DNA of 64,000 bases from Massospora cicadina (GCA_022478985.1 JAKSZP010009261.1:62001-126000), one strand, 5' to 3'. Counted from the stretch's first letter, positions 37,501-49,039 are shown. Program-made: numbers and translations. Notes: a model not told the origin generated them from the sequence alone.

Positions 37501-37558
37501 AACCTCCTTGAATCAACTCTCAAGCCATCAAGAATAAAACTGATCCCTGAAGGCACCA

Positions 37559-38980
37559 ATGAGAGTATCAATTAGGAAACATCACCTGCACAAAAAAATA
37601 ATTGAAGATGTATTCAGGAATTTCACCTCCACTTTCCAAACCTTGATAGGCACAACCCTCACCATTGCGGTCATGAGAATGATGCAGAACAATGAAGCAC
37701 TGAACAGGTTTTCAATCCAGAAGACTGTGAAAGATCCTGATTGCACAGTGCCAAGGATGTCCTAGAGGCACCATGTCCCCACACAACCTATAAGTACAAC
37801 ACTTTCTAAAAAAATAATGTAGACTATTTCTCCCCATCTTTATGTCTTAATTGACTTCTCAACTAGTTTACAGCTTTGAGCCCATTTTTTTACTTCAGAT
37901 TATGTCAAGAGAACTGTTATGCTGAGAGTATATCCCTTAAATCTAACTATAAATTAAGAAGAAAAGCTCTATAATTGGCTATGATCCTTGACGTTTTAAT
38001 ATAATGGTAGTAACAACCTAAAATACTGCAAAAAGAATTAATCTAATAGATTTCTTTAAAATAAAATGAAACCAGGTATATATAATAGTAGAAAATTGTT
38101 AGGAACTTTCAAAACAAGATCTATACTGATTCACTATATGGTGTTTCTGCTGCATCCTATTACTTTTTGTAGTATTAACATATGATCATCTGAAATTAAG
38201 GTTGTATCCAGTATTGGGAGTCATAAACTCTTTAGACTGAAGATGATCCTAATGGGGGCTTTAATTAATTAACTAGATCTGGGATGATTCCTGATAGGAG
38301 TATTAGTCTTCTCATAGGATCAGTTCAAAATTTGTATTAGAGGTGATTGAACGTTCAGTTTTGGCTAGAATCCCAACAGCAATTATTGAGTTGAAAGGGA
38401 ATCCCAACTGTTGAATGGTTGACTGGACCTAAATCATTGGGTAATTCAATAGGGGAATAATAATATTAGCTGATGCTAATTTACTATTTATCATATTGAA
38501 ATTATCAGTGATTTTGGACTAAAAATATCCTAAGTGTATCCAAATTTGGGATTCGTGGCCTAGCAAGGGCACTTAATAATATTAAACTATTATTACATGG
38601 GCCTGAGGACTTTGTTGGTTAGGTCAGTGCAGATTCTTGTGGTTGACTCAAAAATAAACCCTTTGACAATTTTCAGATTGTGCTAATTAACTTCTTAATT
38701 CTCAAACTAATACCCTAATTCTCACTTCAAAGCCTATTTAAACTACATGGCTCAGGCCAAAGATCTCAATTTGAAGTTGATCAAGTAATTTATCAAAAAG
38801 CTCAGGCTAAATATGCTTGCACATTATGGCCAATTATCACTGCATCAAGACTTGGTGATCCAGACCAATTATCAGTTACATTATCAAACATTCAGTATAC
38901 AAACTCGTTTGGGACCAGCCCAAAAATAACGCCTAATAGTCCTATGGACATTCAGACGAATAATACTGTAATCAATTACC
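37559..38980 (+). other. Element D leader region, decayed
   Basis: Between the D LTR and recognisable gag. A 68-codon open stretch at 37559-37765 may be an N-terminal gag scrap, but I recognise no motif. A short word ATCCCAACA at about 38371 equals the outer end of a minus-strand A-family LTR, too short to call. Otherwise AT-rich with stops. Confidence 0.3.
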
Positions 38981-39979
38981 TGCCCTAGGGTGAATTCGTA
39001 CCTTGATCCGCGTAATTGGCATGATAGCACTTGCACATGGACCGCCCAAAAGGGAGTACTAGTGCTTTTGAAAGAAAAGCCTGCTGATGTCCCAATTAAG
39101 GGTATGTCATCTACATCAATCAATGCAATAATTTCACAGAAGGTGTATTTTTTCAGCAGTATGGCGAAACTCAAATCAAGAATATCTTATGATAAATTTG
39201 CTTGTTTTATTGCATCTTTGGTCCCTGAATTTTTCTCAATTTTACGATTATTTTGCCACTAATAAACCTAAGAATAGGTCTCAGTCATATCAGTTCAAGG
39301 GCCAAACTGAGGTGGTAAAAGATCTGTTGAAATTTTGTGCTCAAATGTGGCCAGGAGATGACCTAGAGGTATAAATACCGGTGCCTGGATTAGTGACTGA
39401 TCATCAAATAAATACCTTCTGATAAAAGTTATTTTATTTCATCTCTTTCTTGGTTTTCTCATCTGAACCTTTTCTTTGGAAAAGTGTTGACAAGCTGAAA
39501 GAACCAAATCCCCAGCTTTTATCTATCCCTGCCTCAAAAGTTGTTCCCAATTATGAAGCAAATATTAAGCCTGAATTCGACCAGAAGAGTCAGGGCTATT
39601 TCAATAAGCCTAGTGAGTTTCAAAACAGTGAAAATAATGTAAGCTGCTGGAAAAATTGAGGATTAATCAAAGGAACTTCGTCACAATCAAGCGTGCAAGA
39701 ACTTAATTATCATGCAAGCAATCCTCGAAATTTCACAACTGGTGCTCACTCAAAACCATTGAGAACTCTCTCTGTTGGATTCACATAACCAGTTCCTGGC
39801 AGCTTTGGTCAGACGGGAAAGCAACAGCAAGATGGAAACTAGCAACAAAGAAATCTCAAGTTATTTTAATACCAGCTGCCAAGGCTCTTAAGCTGGGATC
39901 TCCTACTCTCTGGATCTTATCACAGTGGGGGAGCTCATGAAGCAAAACCAGTCATCCCAAATAGAGATAGGATGATGCC

Positions 39980-41170
39980 TTGAACAAAGAGAGATTTTTC
40001 AAAAATTTGACGGTTGTGTCAAGATTGCAGTCAAAAAATACTGAAATCACTAAGGAGAATTGGGAACTCAAAATGCGATTATCAACTGTAAATTACCAAG
40101 TAGGCAATATGGCCAAAGATATTAAAAATATATCCTCCAATAAAGCTTTATTCAAAAAAGTACTTGGATCCCTCAAAAAAACTGCCAATGCTCACCCAGC
40201 TTTGACAAAAGAGAAATTGGATAAAGCTCTGCCCATTAGGCCAAAAAACAGTTTGGAAAAACAACTAAGGGCCGAATTCAAGCATCAGAATCCAGTAGTT
40301 CAGAGCAATATCATGAAATTAAATAATCGGAAATTGACACTGATGCAGAAACCAATATTTTGAACATCCATTCTATGCTTAAAATCCTGCAGCAATCCCA
40401 ACTCCAGATACTCCACAACGGGAAAGAGGGCCAATTATGAGCAATGATACACTAAGACGTTCAAGAAGAAGTACAACCTCTATGCCCAAGATAGGGCGAG
40501 ATGACTTCAAACCACTAATTTACCAAAGTTTGATAAGGATGGGAACTTTCACTCCTTCCACAATTTATTTAAAAAAAAATGAGGGGAGCATCAGACTATG
40601 CAAAAGGATCAGCACTGATCAACTCACTTGATGCCCAGAGCTGTGACCTCATTATGCCCTATTTGCATGACGATTGGTCCTATAAGGATGCCAAAATTGC
40701 AGTAACAAAACATCTTGGAGGGCCTAAGAAATTGAAACCTGAAATAGAAAGCTTCTTAATATTGATTTTAAACAAAATGTGACTATTAAGGACTTTGCAG
40801 ACAAATTTTTCCATGAGGCACAAGTTCTGCATGGGTGCAACACAATAGATAAGAGTGACGCTAAGATTGCAATGTAACATGCAGTTATGCCATTCTGTGA
40901 ACTGCAAAATGTCATGATACCTGCATTCAATGGAAGTTTGGAAATTCAAGAACTTACCAAATACTTGAGTTTTTGATCCCATGATTTCAATATCCTAATC
41001 GGGACAAGGATCAGCAAAAATCCCGATATTTGGGCCCAAAAAGCAACACTATGTCTTACCAGGGAAAAAATTACAAAATAAGAACCAAAATTTGAGATAA
41101 AGCAGCAAAAAGGGCCGATTACATGGCAAAACTATGGTCAAAAGGAGCACTTTGCTAGCAAATGCTACAG
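39980..41170 (+). pseudogene. Gag remnant of element D
   Basis: Open stretches 39980-40363 (127 codons, Lys/Asn-rich, coiled-coil-like), 40437-40631 (IGRDDFKPLIYQSLIRMG) and 40579-40782 (LPYLHDDWSYKDAKIAVTKH-type capsid segment). These lead to FFHEAQVLHGCNTIDKSDAK and, near 41117-41168, NYGQKEHFASKCY. The last looks like a CCHC knuckle (C-x2-C-x4-H-x4-C) whose first two Cys are lost, one as Tyr (a G-to-A change). Element A has the same capsid words. The start is unresolved. Confidence 0.65.
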
Positions 41171-41689
41171 ACTTTTCAACAAAAAGGCTGTGGTCAACAT
41201 TACTTTAGAATTCAACAGTGACAGTGAGGCGGGAAAAGAGCAGGTGGAGTAGAGGTGGAATGCTCTAACTCCACCAATGTTCAAACCATTACACCTGACT
41301 CTAGTGAACTCTTTAGGTCCAAAGATATTGCCAAAGGTAACCTCCACCATAAGTGGCTAATAATGTCATGATGGTCACTACTCAGTCCACAGAAAAAACA
41401 ACCAACTTTTGAAAATCACCAAAGAAGCCTGAACAGAGGTATAAAACCCTTACGAAAGACATATTAAAGATCAGGGTTTAGACCTCCAACCCAGATGTTC
41501 AACTGACCTACCTAAGCTTAACAACATTCAAGTAGCTATTCCCATGTTGACCTTAGCAGATAACTTCCCAGATATTTGCTTAATCCTGAAATCATACCTG
41601 GAATTGGGCAACAGTCACAGCATTCACACAATAAATAACTCTGAAAACTACTCTGAATGCACTTATGTGGACATAGCAGTAAACAAGGT

Positions 41690-42164
41690 TTGAGTTTGGG
41701 CCAAAATTAATAATGGTGCTCATATCAATATAGTCAGCACAAAGTTGGTTAAAAAGCTGATAATTGCACCCAATTATGCCCACTGTCAGGAATATGGAAC
41801 AGCTGGAGCGCATATAACTAAATCTCTGGGTGCATACAGTACCCTACTTCTCAGATTTGGATCCATTGTAGTAACAGAACCTGCCATAGTGTTGCCAAAT
41901 ATGAACTATGATATCCTAACTAGGACTGATTTCCTAAAAAGATATGGAGTTGTTACCAATCATAAGGATGATACTCTCACCATTCTTGGCCAGGCTATTC
42001 CACTTTACTATAACCAGGATAGGGCAGCTGAGGAATCAAAATTCAGCCTATTCATAAATCTGGCCTACAAAGATGGAGTCATCTTAATTGATTATGTCAA
42101 AGCGCGGTTAAAGATAAAATCACTACCCACTCAGATTGATGAGTCAAATGGCATTCCACTTTGA
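41690..42164 (+). pseudogene. Aspartic protease remnant of element D
   Basis: Reads KINNGAHINIVSTKLVKKL at about 41701-41757, where the retropepsin catalytic triplet is D-S/T-G-A. Here Asp and Ser are both Asn, each a single G-to-A change from DSGA. It continues through a 139-codon open stretch with YDILTRTDFLKRYGV and TLTILGQAIPLYYN, the C-terminal protease signature. The domain lies directly upstream of RT, as usual. It would be inactive because the catalytic Asp is missing. Confidence 0.75.
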
Positions 42165-42589
42165 TCAAATCAGCACATCACTATACCATCCAGAGATCAA
42201 GTAATCATCCCAACGGACTAACAATTAATATCACCAGAAGGACTTTATGGTGAAGTATATCAACCATTATCTAAATCTCGATTTGAACCAAACATTGCCC
42301 CTGATACATCATTCCTTGCCACCGAGAAATATTCTTAATATGTGCTAATCTGCAAAATTGGCACTTCTCCATCAAGCAACATCAAACAATCACATTTCTG
42401 CACTTGTTCCCTACCTCAAAATACACTCAATTCATGAGTTTGGAACTTTTGTCTAATTAGGGCTCCCCAATAAGGACCTACTCAGAATAAATAATGCCAT
42501 CCCTATGGCCAATTTAAGCAACCTGAATAACTCTGAGAAGGGCCAAGATCATTAGTTATTCTCTGAATATTGGGAAAATTTGCTCAAGA

Positions 42590-42838
42590 TGATTTCAGTT
42601 TGGGATGTGCTAAGTGTGCCACCCACAGAATCAGTACTGGAGATCATAAACCAATATGATTACAAATGATTAGATGCTCAAAATCATCAGAAGAAACTGT
42701 ATCAAAAGAGATTAAGGATCTCCTCGATTGTGACATGTTAGTACCTTCCAAAATATTATGGGGAGCACCTATTTTAATAGTGGATAAAAAGGATGGAAGC
42801 AACCAAGTAGTCATTGATTAATAAAAGTTAAACATTAC
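42590..42838 (+). pseudogene. RT of element D, part 1 (before the E insertion)
   Basis: Translation runs ETVSKEIKDLLDCDMLVPS, then WGAPILIVDKKDGSNQVVID, two stops and KLNIT. This is the gypsy RT N-terminal segment (xSPVVLVKKKDGSxRxCVDYRxLNKIT). It ends at 42838, exactly where the ATTAC duplication and element E begin. The continuation is at 48561. Confidence 0.82.
42834..42838. repeat. Target-site duplication of element E, left
   Basis: ATTAC directly before the 5' LTR, repeated at 48561-48565 directly after the 3' LTR. Five bp is the usual duplication length for Ty3/gypsy integrases. Confidence 0.85.
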
Positions 42839-43575
42839 TGTCAGGGTAAAGCCTGAAATTAGAAGAATTTCTGAGATTTCAGAAACAATTCTTCATATCA
42901 AGAGGATTTGTGCTGAAGTTAGATCGATTATTTGCATATCAAATCATGATTGCAATGAATTTTGTTCAGTTGATCGCTTAAACTCCCTAATTCCAATGAT
43001 ATTGAGTCAATTTATAGCATTAAAACGAATTTACAATGAGACTGAGATGATTCCCACTGCTTTCAAAATCACATGCAAGGCGCAATCTCATAATCTCAAA
43101 AGAATTATAGTGCTCATAAAATAATCAATTAAGCTTAGGAAAGTCCAGGAAGTTGGCTGTGATATAAAAAACTATTCAGATGATTAGTCTTTGTGGTTAA
43201 TAAAATTTTATTATATGTTAAACCCTTTAAGTACATATTTTCATTATAACATTTCCATATACTGTATAGTAAACAAGCTATACAATCTAACCAATTATTC
43301 CATAAAACCTATAACCATGGGTGCAGAAAAACCTATATCTGAAAAAATCCCTCTTCCATTACTTCCACATCCAAGATTAGCTGGTGTACTGGATTTATCA
43401 GGAATGGGAGTGGTTGAAGCAATCCTTCCTTCTTTAGGGCTAAATTGCCCAATTGCCCGTGCCATTCTCTATATGGTATGCACTACCCCTTTGTTATACT
43501 GGACCTTTAGCTCAGGGTTAGCAGGTTCACGGCTTGCTACCACAAACTGGGATAAAGTAGTACCAGTCCCAGATA
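42839..43575 (+). repeat. 5' LTR of element E
   Basis: About 737 bp, starting TGTCAGGGTAAAGCC and ending CCCAGATA (worn form of CCTGACA). TATA-like GATATAAAAA is at 43161-43170, followed by ATAAAATTTT near 43200. Over 43318-43575 against the 3' LTR I count about 17 differences in 258 bp by eye, so E is not very recent. The open frame starting at 43191 or 43318 runs out of the LTR into gag. Confidence 0.9.
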
Positions 43576-44160
43576 ATTTGACTGCCAAGTACTACAAAGT
43601 ATATCCTACCGCGTTTTTATTACTGAGAGCTTTATCATTTGCTTTATTGATGAAAGGTTACCAGACATTGGCACGGATGTTTTTCTCAATAAAACAAGAT
43701 GATACGACTTATAAAAAAGCAATAGGACCAAGTTAAGTTCAAACAGTGACTGTGGCTAACCATGCGCCCATGAACTATCATATGGTTCCATTGCCTGAAA
43801 AATTAACATTAGCTGATGTGAAAGGGGGACTTACATTGTTGGGGGCGCATTTTAAAGCATATCCAGAGAACTACCCAGATGATGCACGGAAGGTAATGGC
43901 GGTTGGTTCTCAGCTCTCTAGAGATGCTTTGGGTTGGTTTACCAAAGCTTTGGAAGAAAATAAAAATTTGTGCATGAATTACAAAGAGTTTAAAAGCCAG
44001 TTGCTGAATGCAGAAACTCCTGCTAGTACCAGATTACAGTCACACATTGCCTTGATGAACCTTCGGCAGGAAGGTTAAACTGTTGAGAGATATAAGCAGA
44101 AGTTTCTGGAGATCTTCCAGAAGACTGAATTAGATGATGAAATTGTAGCACTTTACTTCA
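43318..44160 (+). pseudogene. Gag of element E, apparently starting inside the 5' LTR
   Basis: An open frame beginning at ATG 43191 (or better MGAEKP at 43318), past the TATA box in the expected R/U5 part, runs through the LTR end to a TAA at 43734. The same frame resumes as gag (MNYHMVPLPEKLTLADVKGG, SQLSRDALGWFTKALEENK, to 44075). The TAA and the next one (before TVERYKQKFLEIF) each look like a Gln codon changed C-to-T. The N-terminal part is unusually hydrophobic (AILYMVCTTPLLYWTFSSGL) and unlike a typical gag start. So one long gag beginning in the LTR is plausible. A separate small leader ORF is the alternative. Confidence 0.6.
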
Positions 44161-44164
44161 GATA

Positions 44165-44440
44165 AAGGTTTAGAAAGTCATATGTCAGATTTGATAAGAC
44201 ACCACCCCATCACACTGACTTTAAAAGAATTTCTTGGAATCACTGCAAATCTGAATATGGGTAGAACTCCCATGTGGCAATAGTTTTCTTACAAAAAGCA
44301 AATTACCAACATGAGCCAAGAAGAATATCAACGTCATCAAAAGGAAGGATTGTGCTATTCTTGCCATAATCCTGGTCATTTAGATTACCAATGTCCAAAG
44401 AAAGGTAAAGCTTCATCAGTTGCCTTTACAATAAAAAATT
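44165..44440 (+). pseudogene. Gag C-terminus and CCHC zinc knuckle of element E
   Basis: After a frameshift near 44165 the frame reads SHMSDLIRHHPITLTLKEFL and then CYSCHNPGHLDYQC (44353-44394), an intact C-x2-C-x4-H-x4-C nucleocapsid knuckle, followed by PKKGK. It leads into protease after a stop at about 44441. Confidence 0.8.
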
Positions 44441-44460
44441 AAACTCAATCTTACCCTGTT

Positions 44461-44793
44461 TTGCTTATACGTTTGATGATGGGAGATACTATATTCCATA
44501 CTGAGGCTTTACTGGATAGTGGGGCCTCCAGGAACTTTATATCAGAGAAAATGGTAAAAAAGTTGGGAGTTCCAACTGGGACTAGAACACTAACCATAAC
44601 CCTGGGAAATGGGGAGCAGTCCATTGCCTACTGTTGTGCACATCCTATAAGTCTATTAGTCAGTTCCATGAAAATTGAGATTGAATTTTGGGTTCTAAAG
44701 AGTACTCCCCAGCCTGTAATCCATGGCTTTCCATGGTTAGGCCAGATGGAACTCCAACATGACTATGGCAGAAACACTGTCACAGTCAAATAA
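44461..44793 (+). pseudogene. Aspartic protease of element E
   Basis: A 110-codon open stretch. ALLDSGASRNFISEKMVKKL at 44508-44567 contains the catalytic DSGA. VIHGFPWLGQMELQHDYGRN is the C-terminal protease signature (usual xILGMDWLxxxNPxIDW). It would cleave the polyprotein. The domain itself is open, but stops on both sides separate it from gag and RT. Confidence 0.88.
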
Positions 44794-44899
44794 AATGGAA
44801 AGAAAGAAGAATGGGCGTTGATTAAAGGTATGTTTTCAGGGTTGTATGCTGCGGAATCTCTCAGGGTTCTATTGGAGGCATGTAAAGGAATGATTTAAG

Positions 44900-46240
44900 C
44901 ATACCTTAAAGCATGGTCTGAAGTGTTTAGCGAAGAAGAGGCAAAGATTCTGCCATCCCATAGCCTTTTTGACCATTCAATAGACTTGGTAGAAGGGAAG
45001 CAGCCTACTCATGGACCAATATATAGCTGTAACCAACGGGAACAGGTGGCACTATGCGAATACTTGGTACTATGTTGGGAAAAGGTTTCATTTGAGTGTC
45101 TCAGTCACCATGTACATCTCCACTTTTATTTGTAAGCAAGAAAGATGGAGGTTTGTGACCCTGCGTAGATTATCAAAAGTTGAATGATATCACCATAGAG
45201 AACAGATACTCTTTACCTGATGCTGACTACTAGAGCGATCAGTTTTCCGGGGCTACTATCTTTTCAAAGGTGGATCTGAGGTATGCATTTAACCAGATCA
45301 AGATTAAGGAAGGTGATGAATGAAAACGGCTTTCAAGACGCGGTTAGGGTTGTTTGAGTATCTTGTCATGCCGTTTGGCCTTTGCAACACACCAAGTACA
45401 TTTCAACAAATGATCAATACAGTTTTGGGTGGGTACATGGACCAGTTCTGCGTGGCTTACATGGACGATATTTTGGTGTATAGCAAATCTCAAGAGGAAC
45501 ACCTTCGACATCTGCAATTGATCTTTAAGAAATTCCAGGAGTATAACCTTCATGTCAAGCTTTCAAAGTGTGAGTTTTATCAGGAAAAAGTTGAATTTCT
45601 TGGTTATGTTATGGGAAGGAGTGGGTTTACCATGGCATCTAGCAAAGTAGATGCTATCACATCTTGGCCTACACCTAATAGCCAGAAGGAAGTTCGCAGT
45701 TTCTTGGGTTTGATAAAAACTTTTGTAGGGATTTTATCAAAGGCTTTTCTTCTATTGCATTACCCTTGACACGGCTCACATCAGATGGTGTTCCGTATAA
45801 ATGGTCCCAAGTGGCGGAAAAATCTTTTGCTGACTTAAAGTCTGCCTTTGTTTCTGCACCAGTGTTGTCCATGCCCAACTATGATAAGCCCTTCGTGGTT
45901 GAGACTGACGATTCTGGATATGCACTTGGGGGTTTTATTGCAGGAGGGGGATGATAGTAGGCTTCATCCCATAGCCTACTATTCCAAAAAGTTTATCCCC
46001 GCTGAATGTAACTACCCTATCTATGACAAAGAGATGCTGGCAATTGTTCAGACCCTTAAGCACTGGCGACGGTACTTGTGTGGGGCAAAACACCCTGTGA
46101 AGATCATGACTGACCATAAGAACCTGACATAATTCTTTACTCCGCGCCAGCTAAATCAGCGGCAAGCTAGATGGGCCCTTACCCTTGCTGATTATGACCT
46201 GAAAATTAGATACAAGCGTGGGATGGTTAATGTGGTCCCA
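44900..46240 (+). pseudogene. Reverse transcriptase and RNase H of element E
   Basis: Reads HSIDLVEGKQPTHGPIYS (44955), CVDYQKLNDITIENRYSLP, FSKVDLRYAFNQIKI with the first Asp, KTAFKTRLGLFEYLVMPFGL, then VAYMDDILVYSKSQEEHL (45453-45506) with the YMDD box intact. The connection FLGLIKTFVGILSKAF and RNase H start VVETDDSGYALGG (45897) and YPIYDKEMLAIVQTLKHWR follow, with MTDHKNLT and NVVPDSLSRRPD at the end. Stops at 45158, 45321 and 46132, and shifts near 45130, 45760 and 45950, break the frame. Confidence 0.92.
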
Positions 46241-46329
46241 GATTCTCTAAGTCGTCGCCCTGATTTAATGCCTGCAGAAGGGGAGATCACAGAATATAAC
46301 ACACAGGTTTTACTAAAATCACGGAACCC

Positions 46330-47250
46330 AGTGGATCAGCTCTCTCTCATGATTTTGGTGGGATGGGATGATGATATTTTGAAATTCCAGAAAGAAGATG
46401 CGTTTTGTCAAGGTGTGACGCATGACCTGAGTCAGGATTAGAATAGTGGATGTTACCTCAAGGAATACTCTCTGAAAGGACGTTTGGTCTGTTGGAAGAA
46501 ATGCCTTAATATGCCTAAAGGGTCCCAACGAATGGAAATATTACGTGAATACCATGACTCAGGAATGGCTGGACATCTTGGACGAAATAAGATGGTAAAT
46601 CTCATCCAGAGAACTTACCGCTGCCTGGGCTGGTTAGAGATGTTAGTAAGTACCTGGATGGATGTGAGATTTGTGGGCGTACTAAGGCTAGGAGGGGCCA
46701 TCCTTAAGGTCAGTTGGAACCGTTGGAGTTTTCTCATAAGCCTTGGGAATCAGTTACCCTAGATTTCATCGTTGAGCTACCCCATTCTCAGGGGTATAAT
46801 TCATTTTTAGTGGTAGTTGATCATTTCACAAAAATGGCTCACTTCATTCCTACAACCACCAATGTCACAGCCAAAGAGACAGCCCAACTATTTATAAAGA
46901 AGGTTTTTTTATATCACGGAATACCCAAGGAGGTTATCTTTGACAGAGGCACACAGTTCACTTCTCGCTTTTGGAAGCAGGTTATGTCAGATCTTGGAAA
47001 TAAGAGATGCCTGTCTACTGCATATCATCCCCAAACAGATGGACAAACTGAGCGGGTCAATCAGGTGCTGGAGCAGTACTTGAGATGTTACAAAATGCTG
47101 AGCAGAATAATTGGGTTGAGCTGTTACCAATGGCTCAGTTTTTTTACAACAACATGGACCATGCCTCCATTGGAATGTCACCTTTTAAGGCTAACCATGG
47201 CTATGAAGTGAGTTGAGAACCACTGCTAACTACTGAAGTGAACAATCCAT
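46330..47250 (+). pseudogene. Integrase of element E: zinc finger and DDE core
   Basis: The HHCC region reads REYHDSGMAGHLGRNK (46542), and after a shift the CEICGRTK-type Cys pair near 46665. Core: PWESVTLDFIVELPHSQGYN (first Asp), DHFTKMAHFIPTT, EVIFDRGTQFTSRFWKQ (second Asp), and [20 protein letters not shown] (47016-47075, with the Glu). All DDE residues survive. A stop near 47212 and shifts near 46620 and 47110 disable it. It would have made the 5-bp staggered cut that gave ATTAC. Confidence 0.92.
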
Positions 47251-47337
47251 CAGGAAGAGAATTTCTGAAAGATATTCATCAGACTCATGCATTATGTCAA
47301 GCAAATTTAACTCAAGCAGTGCAGACCTACAAGGATT

Positions 47338-47610
47338 TTGCAGATAAAAAAGAGTGCCCGGGAAGATGTTGGAAGAAGGAGTGAAGTTTATTTGGATGCT
47401 CGCAATGTTCCATTGGATGTACCATGCCAGAAATTAGCCCATCAGCGTGTAGGACCATATAAGATAAAGGAGGTCATTGGGAAGGTTGCCTACCGAGTTG
47501 CTCTAACTGAAAAATGGAAAATTCATGATGCTTATATCGATCACTCTTGTACAAGAAGGATGGTAGTTCATTACCTCATCAGAAATTTAAAAGCGCTGAA
47601 CCCCCTCTGA
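47338..47610 (+). pseudogene. Integrase C-terminal GPY/F module of element E
   Basis: A 90-codon open stretch with EVYLDARNVPLD, HQRVGPYKIKEVIGKVAYRV and KWKIHDAYIDHS. This is the GPY/F module found between the DDE core and chromodomain in chromoviruses. The final HDVFHVSxL is worn to HDAYIDHS. Confidence 0.85.
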
Positions 47611-48026
47611 TTGATAGTCCATATCCAGAGTATGAGGTAGAGGCTATTATTGGAAGATGTAAGCATTGTGGGACAATGAAATTCCTGGTCAAGTGGGCTG
47701 GATATCCTGCAGAAGAGAGCACTTGGGAGCCTGAGGAGAACTTAAAGAATGCAGGCAATCTGTTAAAGAAATGGAAGAAGAAGGCCTCGCAGTTAGCTTC
47801 AGCAGTGGTGGGGGATGATGTCAGGGTAAAGCCTGACATTAGAGGAATTCCTGAGATTTACCATACTTTTCTTCATATCAAGAGGATTTGTGCTGAAGTT
47901 AGATCGATTATTTGCATATCAAATCATGATTGCAATGAATTTTGTTCAGTTAATCGCTTAAATTACCCTAATTTTAGTGATATTAAGTCTATTAGTCGCA
48001 CCAAAACGAATTTACGTTGCGACTGA
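47547..48026 (+). CDS. Chromodomain at the C-terminus of element E, extending into the 3' LTR
   Basis: A 159-codon open frame. YEVEAIIGRCKHCG, MKFLVKWAGYPAEESTWEP and ENLKNAGNLLKKWK (47626-47790) form a textbook chromodomain with the aromatic residues Y, W and W kept. These domains guide integration to histone-marked chromatin. The frame does not stop at the domain end. It passes through the polypurine tract and continues about 69 codons into the 3' LTR, to 48026. The same LTR stretch in the 5' copy is less open. Confidence 0.85.
   Translation: MYKKDGSSLPHQKFKSAEPPLIDSPYPEYEVEAIIGRCKHCGTMKFLVKWAGYPAEESTWEPEENLKNAGNLLKKWKKKASQLASAVVGDDVRVKPDIRGIPEIYHTFLHIKRICAEVRSIICISNHDCNEFCSVNRLNYPNFSDIKSISRTKTNLRCD
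47804..47818 (+). other. Polypurine tract of element E
   Basis: AGTGGTGGGGGATGA immediately before the 3' LTR start TGTCAGGG at 47819. The purine run and its position fit the plus-strand primer of LTR retrotransposons. Confidence 0.8.
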
Positions 48027-48560
48027 GACGATTCCCACTGCTTTCAAAATCACATGCAAGGCGCAATCCCATAAGCTCAAAAGAATTATAGTGCTTATTC
48101 AAATAATCAATTAAGCTTAGGAAAGTCCAGAAAGTTGGATGGGATATAAAACTAGACTATTTAGATGGTTAGTCTTTGTGGTCAATAAAATATTATCATA
48201 TGTTAAACCCTTTAAGTACATATTTTCATTATAACATTTCCATATACCGTATAGTAAACAAGCTATACAATCTAACCAATTATTCCATAAAACCTATAAC
48301 CATGGGTGCAGAAATACCTATACCTGAACAAATCCCTCTTCCATTACTTCCACGTCCAAACATAGCTGGTGTACTGGCTTTAACAGGAATGGGAGTGGTT
48401 GAAGCAATCCTTCCTTCTTTAGGGCTAAACCGCCCAATTGCCCTTGCCATTCTCTATATGGTACGCACTACCCCTTTATTATACTGGACCTTTAGCTCAG
48501 GGTTAGCAGGTTCACGGCTTGCTACCACAAACTGGAATAAAGTAGTACCAGTCCCTGACA
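47819..48560 (+). repeat. 3' LTR of element E
   Basis: About 742 bp, TGTCAGGGTAAAGCC to GTCCCTGACA, so the ends form an inverted repeat TGTCAGG / CCTGACA. TATA-like GGATATAAAAC is near 48140. The MGAE frame seen in the 5' LTR is also open here (from 48176 / 48302 to past the LTR end). Confidence 0.92.
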
Positions 48561-48565
48561 ATTAC
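48561..48565. repeat. Target-site duplication of element E, right
   Basis: ATTAC, partner of 42834-42838, directly after the LTR end CCTGACA. Confidence 0.85.
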
Positions 48566-48980
48566 AAAGAAGCACTCATACCCTCTGCCATGTTCAACTA
48601 TGCCTTGGATAGGCTAGGGGGTGCAAAATTTTCTCAGCAATGGATCTTATCAGCAGATATTGGAAAATAGAACTTCCCAAAGAGAAGTGCGAAAAATGTG
48701 CAATTATAAACAAAGATGGCCTATTCCAACTGATGAGAATGCCTCAAGGGCTCTGCAATGCCCTGGCTACTTTCCAAAGGTCTATGGACACAATTATGGG
48801 AGTTTGAAGTTGTCATGTGTACTAGTGTATCTTGAAGATAGCAACGTTTCCAGCCGTACTTTTGACGAACACCTGGAACACTTAAAGGAGGGTTTCAGAA
48901 GGCTAGCAGCTGCAAACTTTAAAATAAAGGCCAGAAAGTGCATAAATCTTCAAAGACCAACTGGAATGCCTCAAATTTGA
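48561..48980 (+). pseudogene. RT of element D, part 2 (after the E insertion)
   Basis: Begins with the second ATTAC and codes for (I)TKKHSYPLP, the continuation of LNKITKKxRYPLP. Then come RMPQGLCNALATFQRSM-like sequence in an adjoining frame and VLVYLEDSNVSSRTFDEHLE (48822), where the YxDD box reads YLED. The end is NFKIKARKC. At least two frameshifts. Together with 42590-42838 it restores the RT domain order. Confidence 0.85.
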
Positions 48981-49039
48981 AATTGATAAAGTGTGTCTTT
49001 GCCCCAACCCTCTAAGCTGGATGCTATCTCCAAAATGAA

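Larger units (their letters stand above)
42839..48560 (+). mobile_element. Chromovirus E, complete Ty3/gypsy element with chromodomain
   Basis: A 5.7 kb element with two LTRs (42839-43575 and 47819-48560), a polypurine tract, and gag-protease-RT-RNase H-integrase-chromodomain order on the plus strand. It is flanked by ATTAC on both sides and inserted in the RT of element D. It is less decayed than any other gypsy copy here: every domain motif can be read. About ten stops or frameshifts remain, most explainable as C-to-T or G-to-A (for example TGG to TGA before KTAFKTRLG at 45320). Confidence 0.93.

Noticed and set aside
38371..38379. ATCCCAACA as the edge of another A-family LTR
   Set aside because: Nine matching bases only; the sequence to its left does not align with the LTR.
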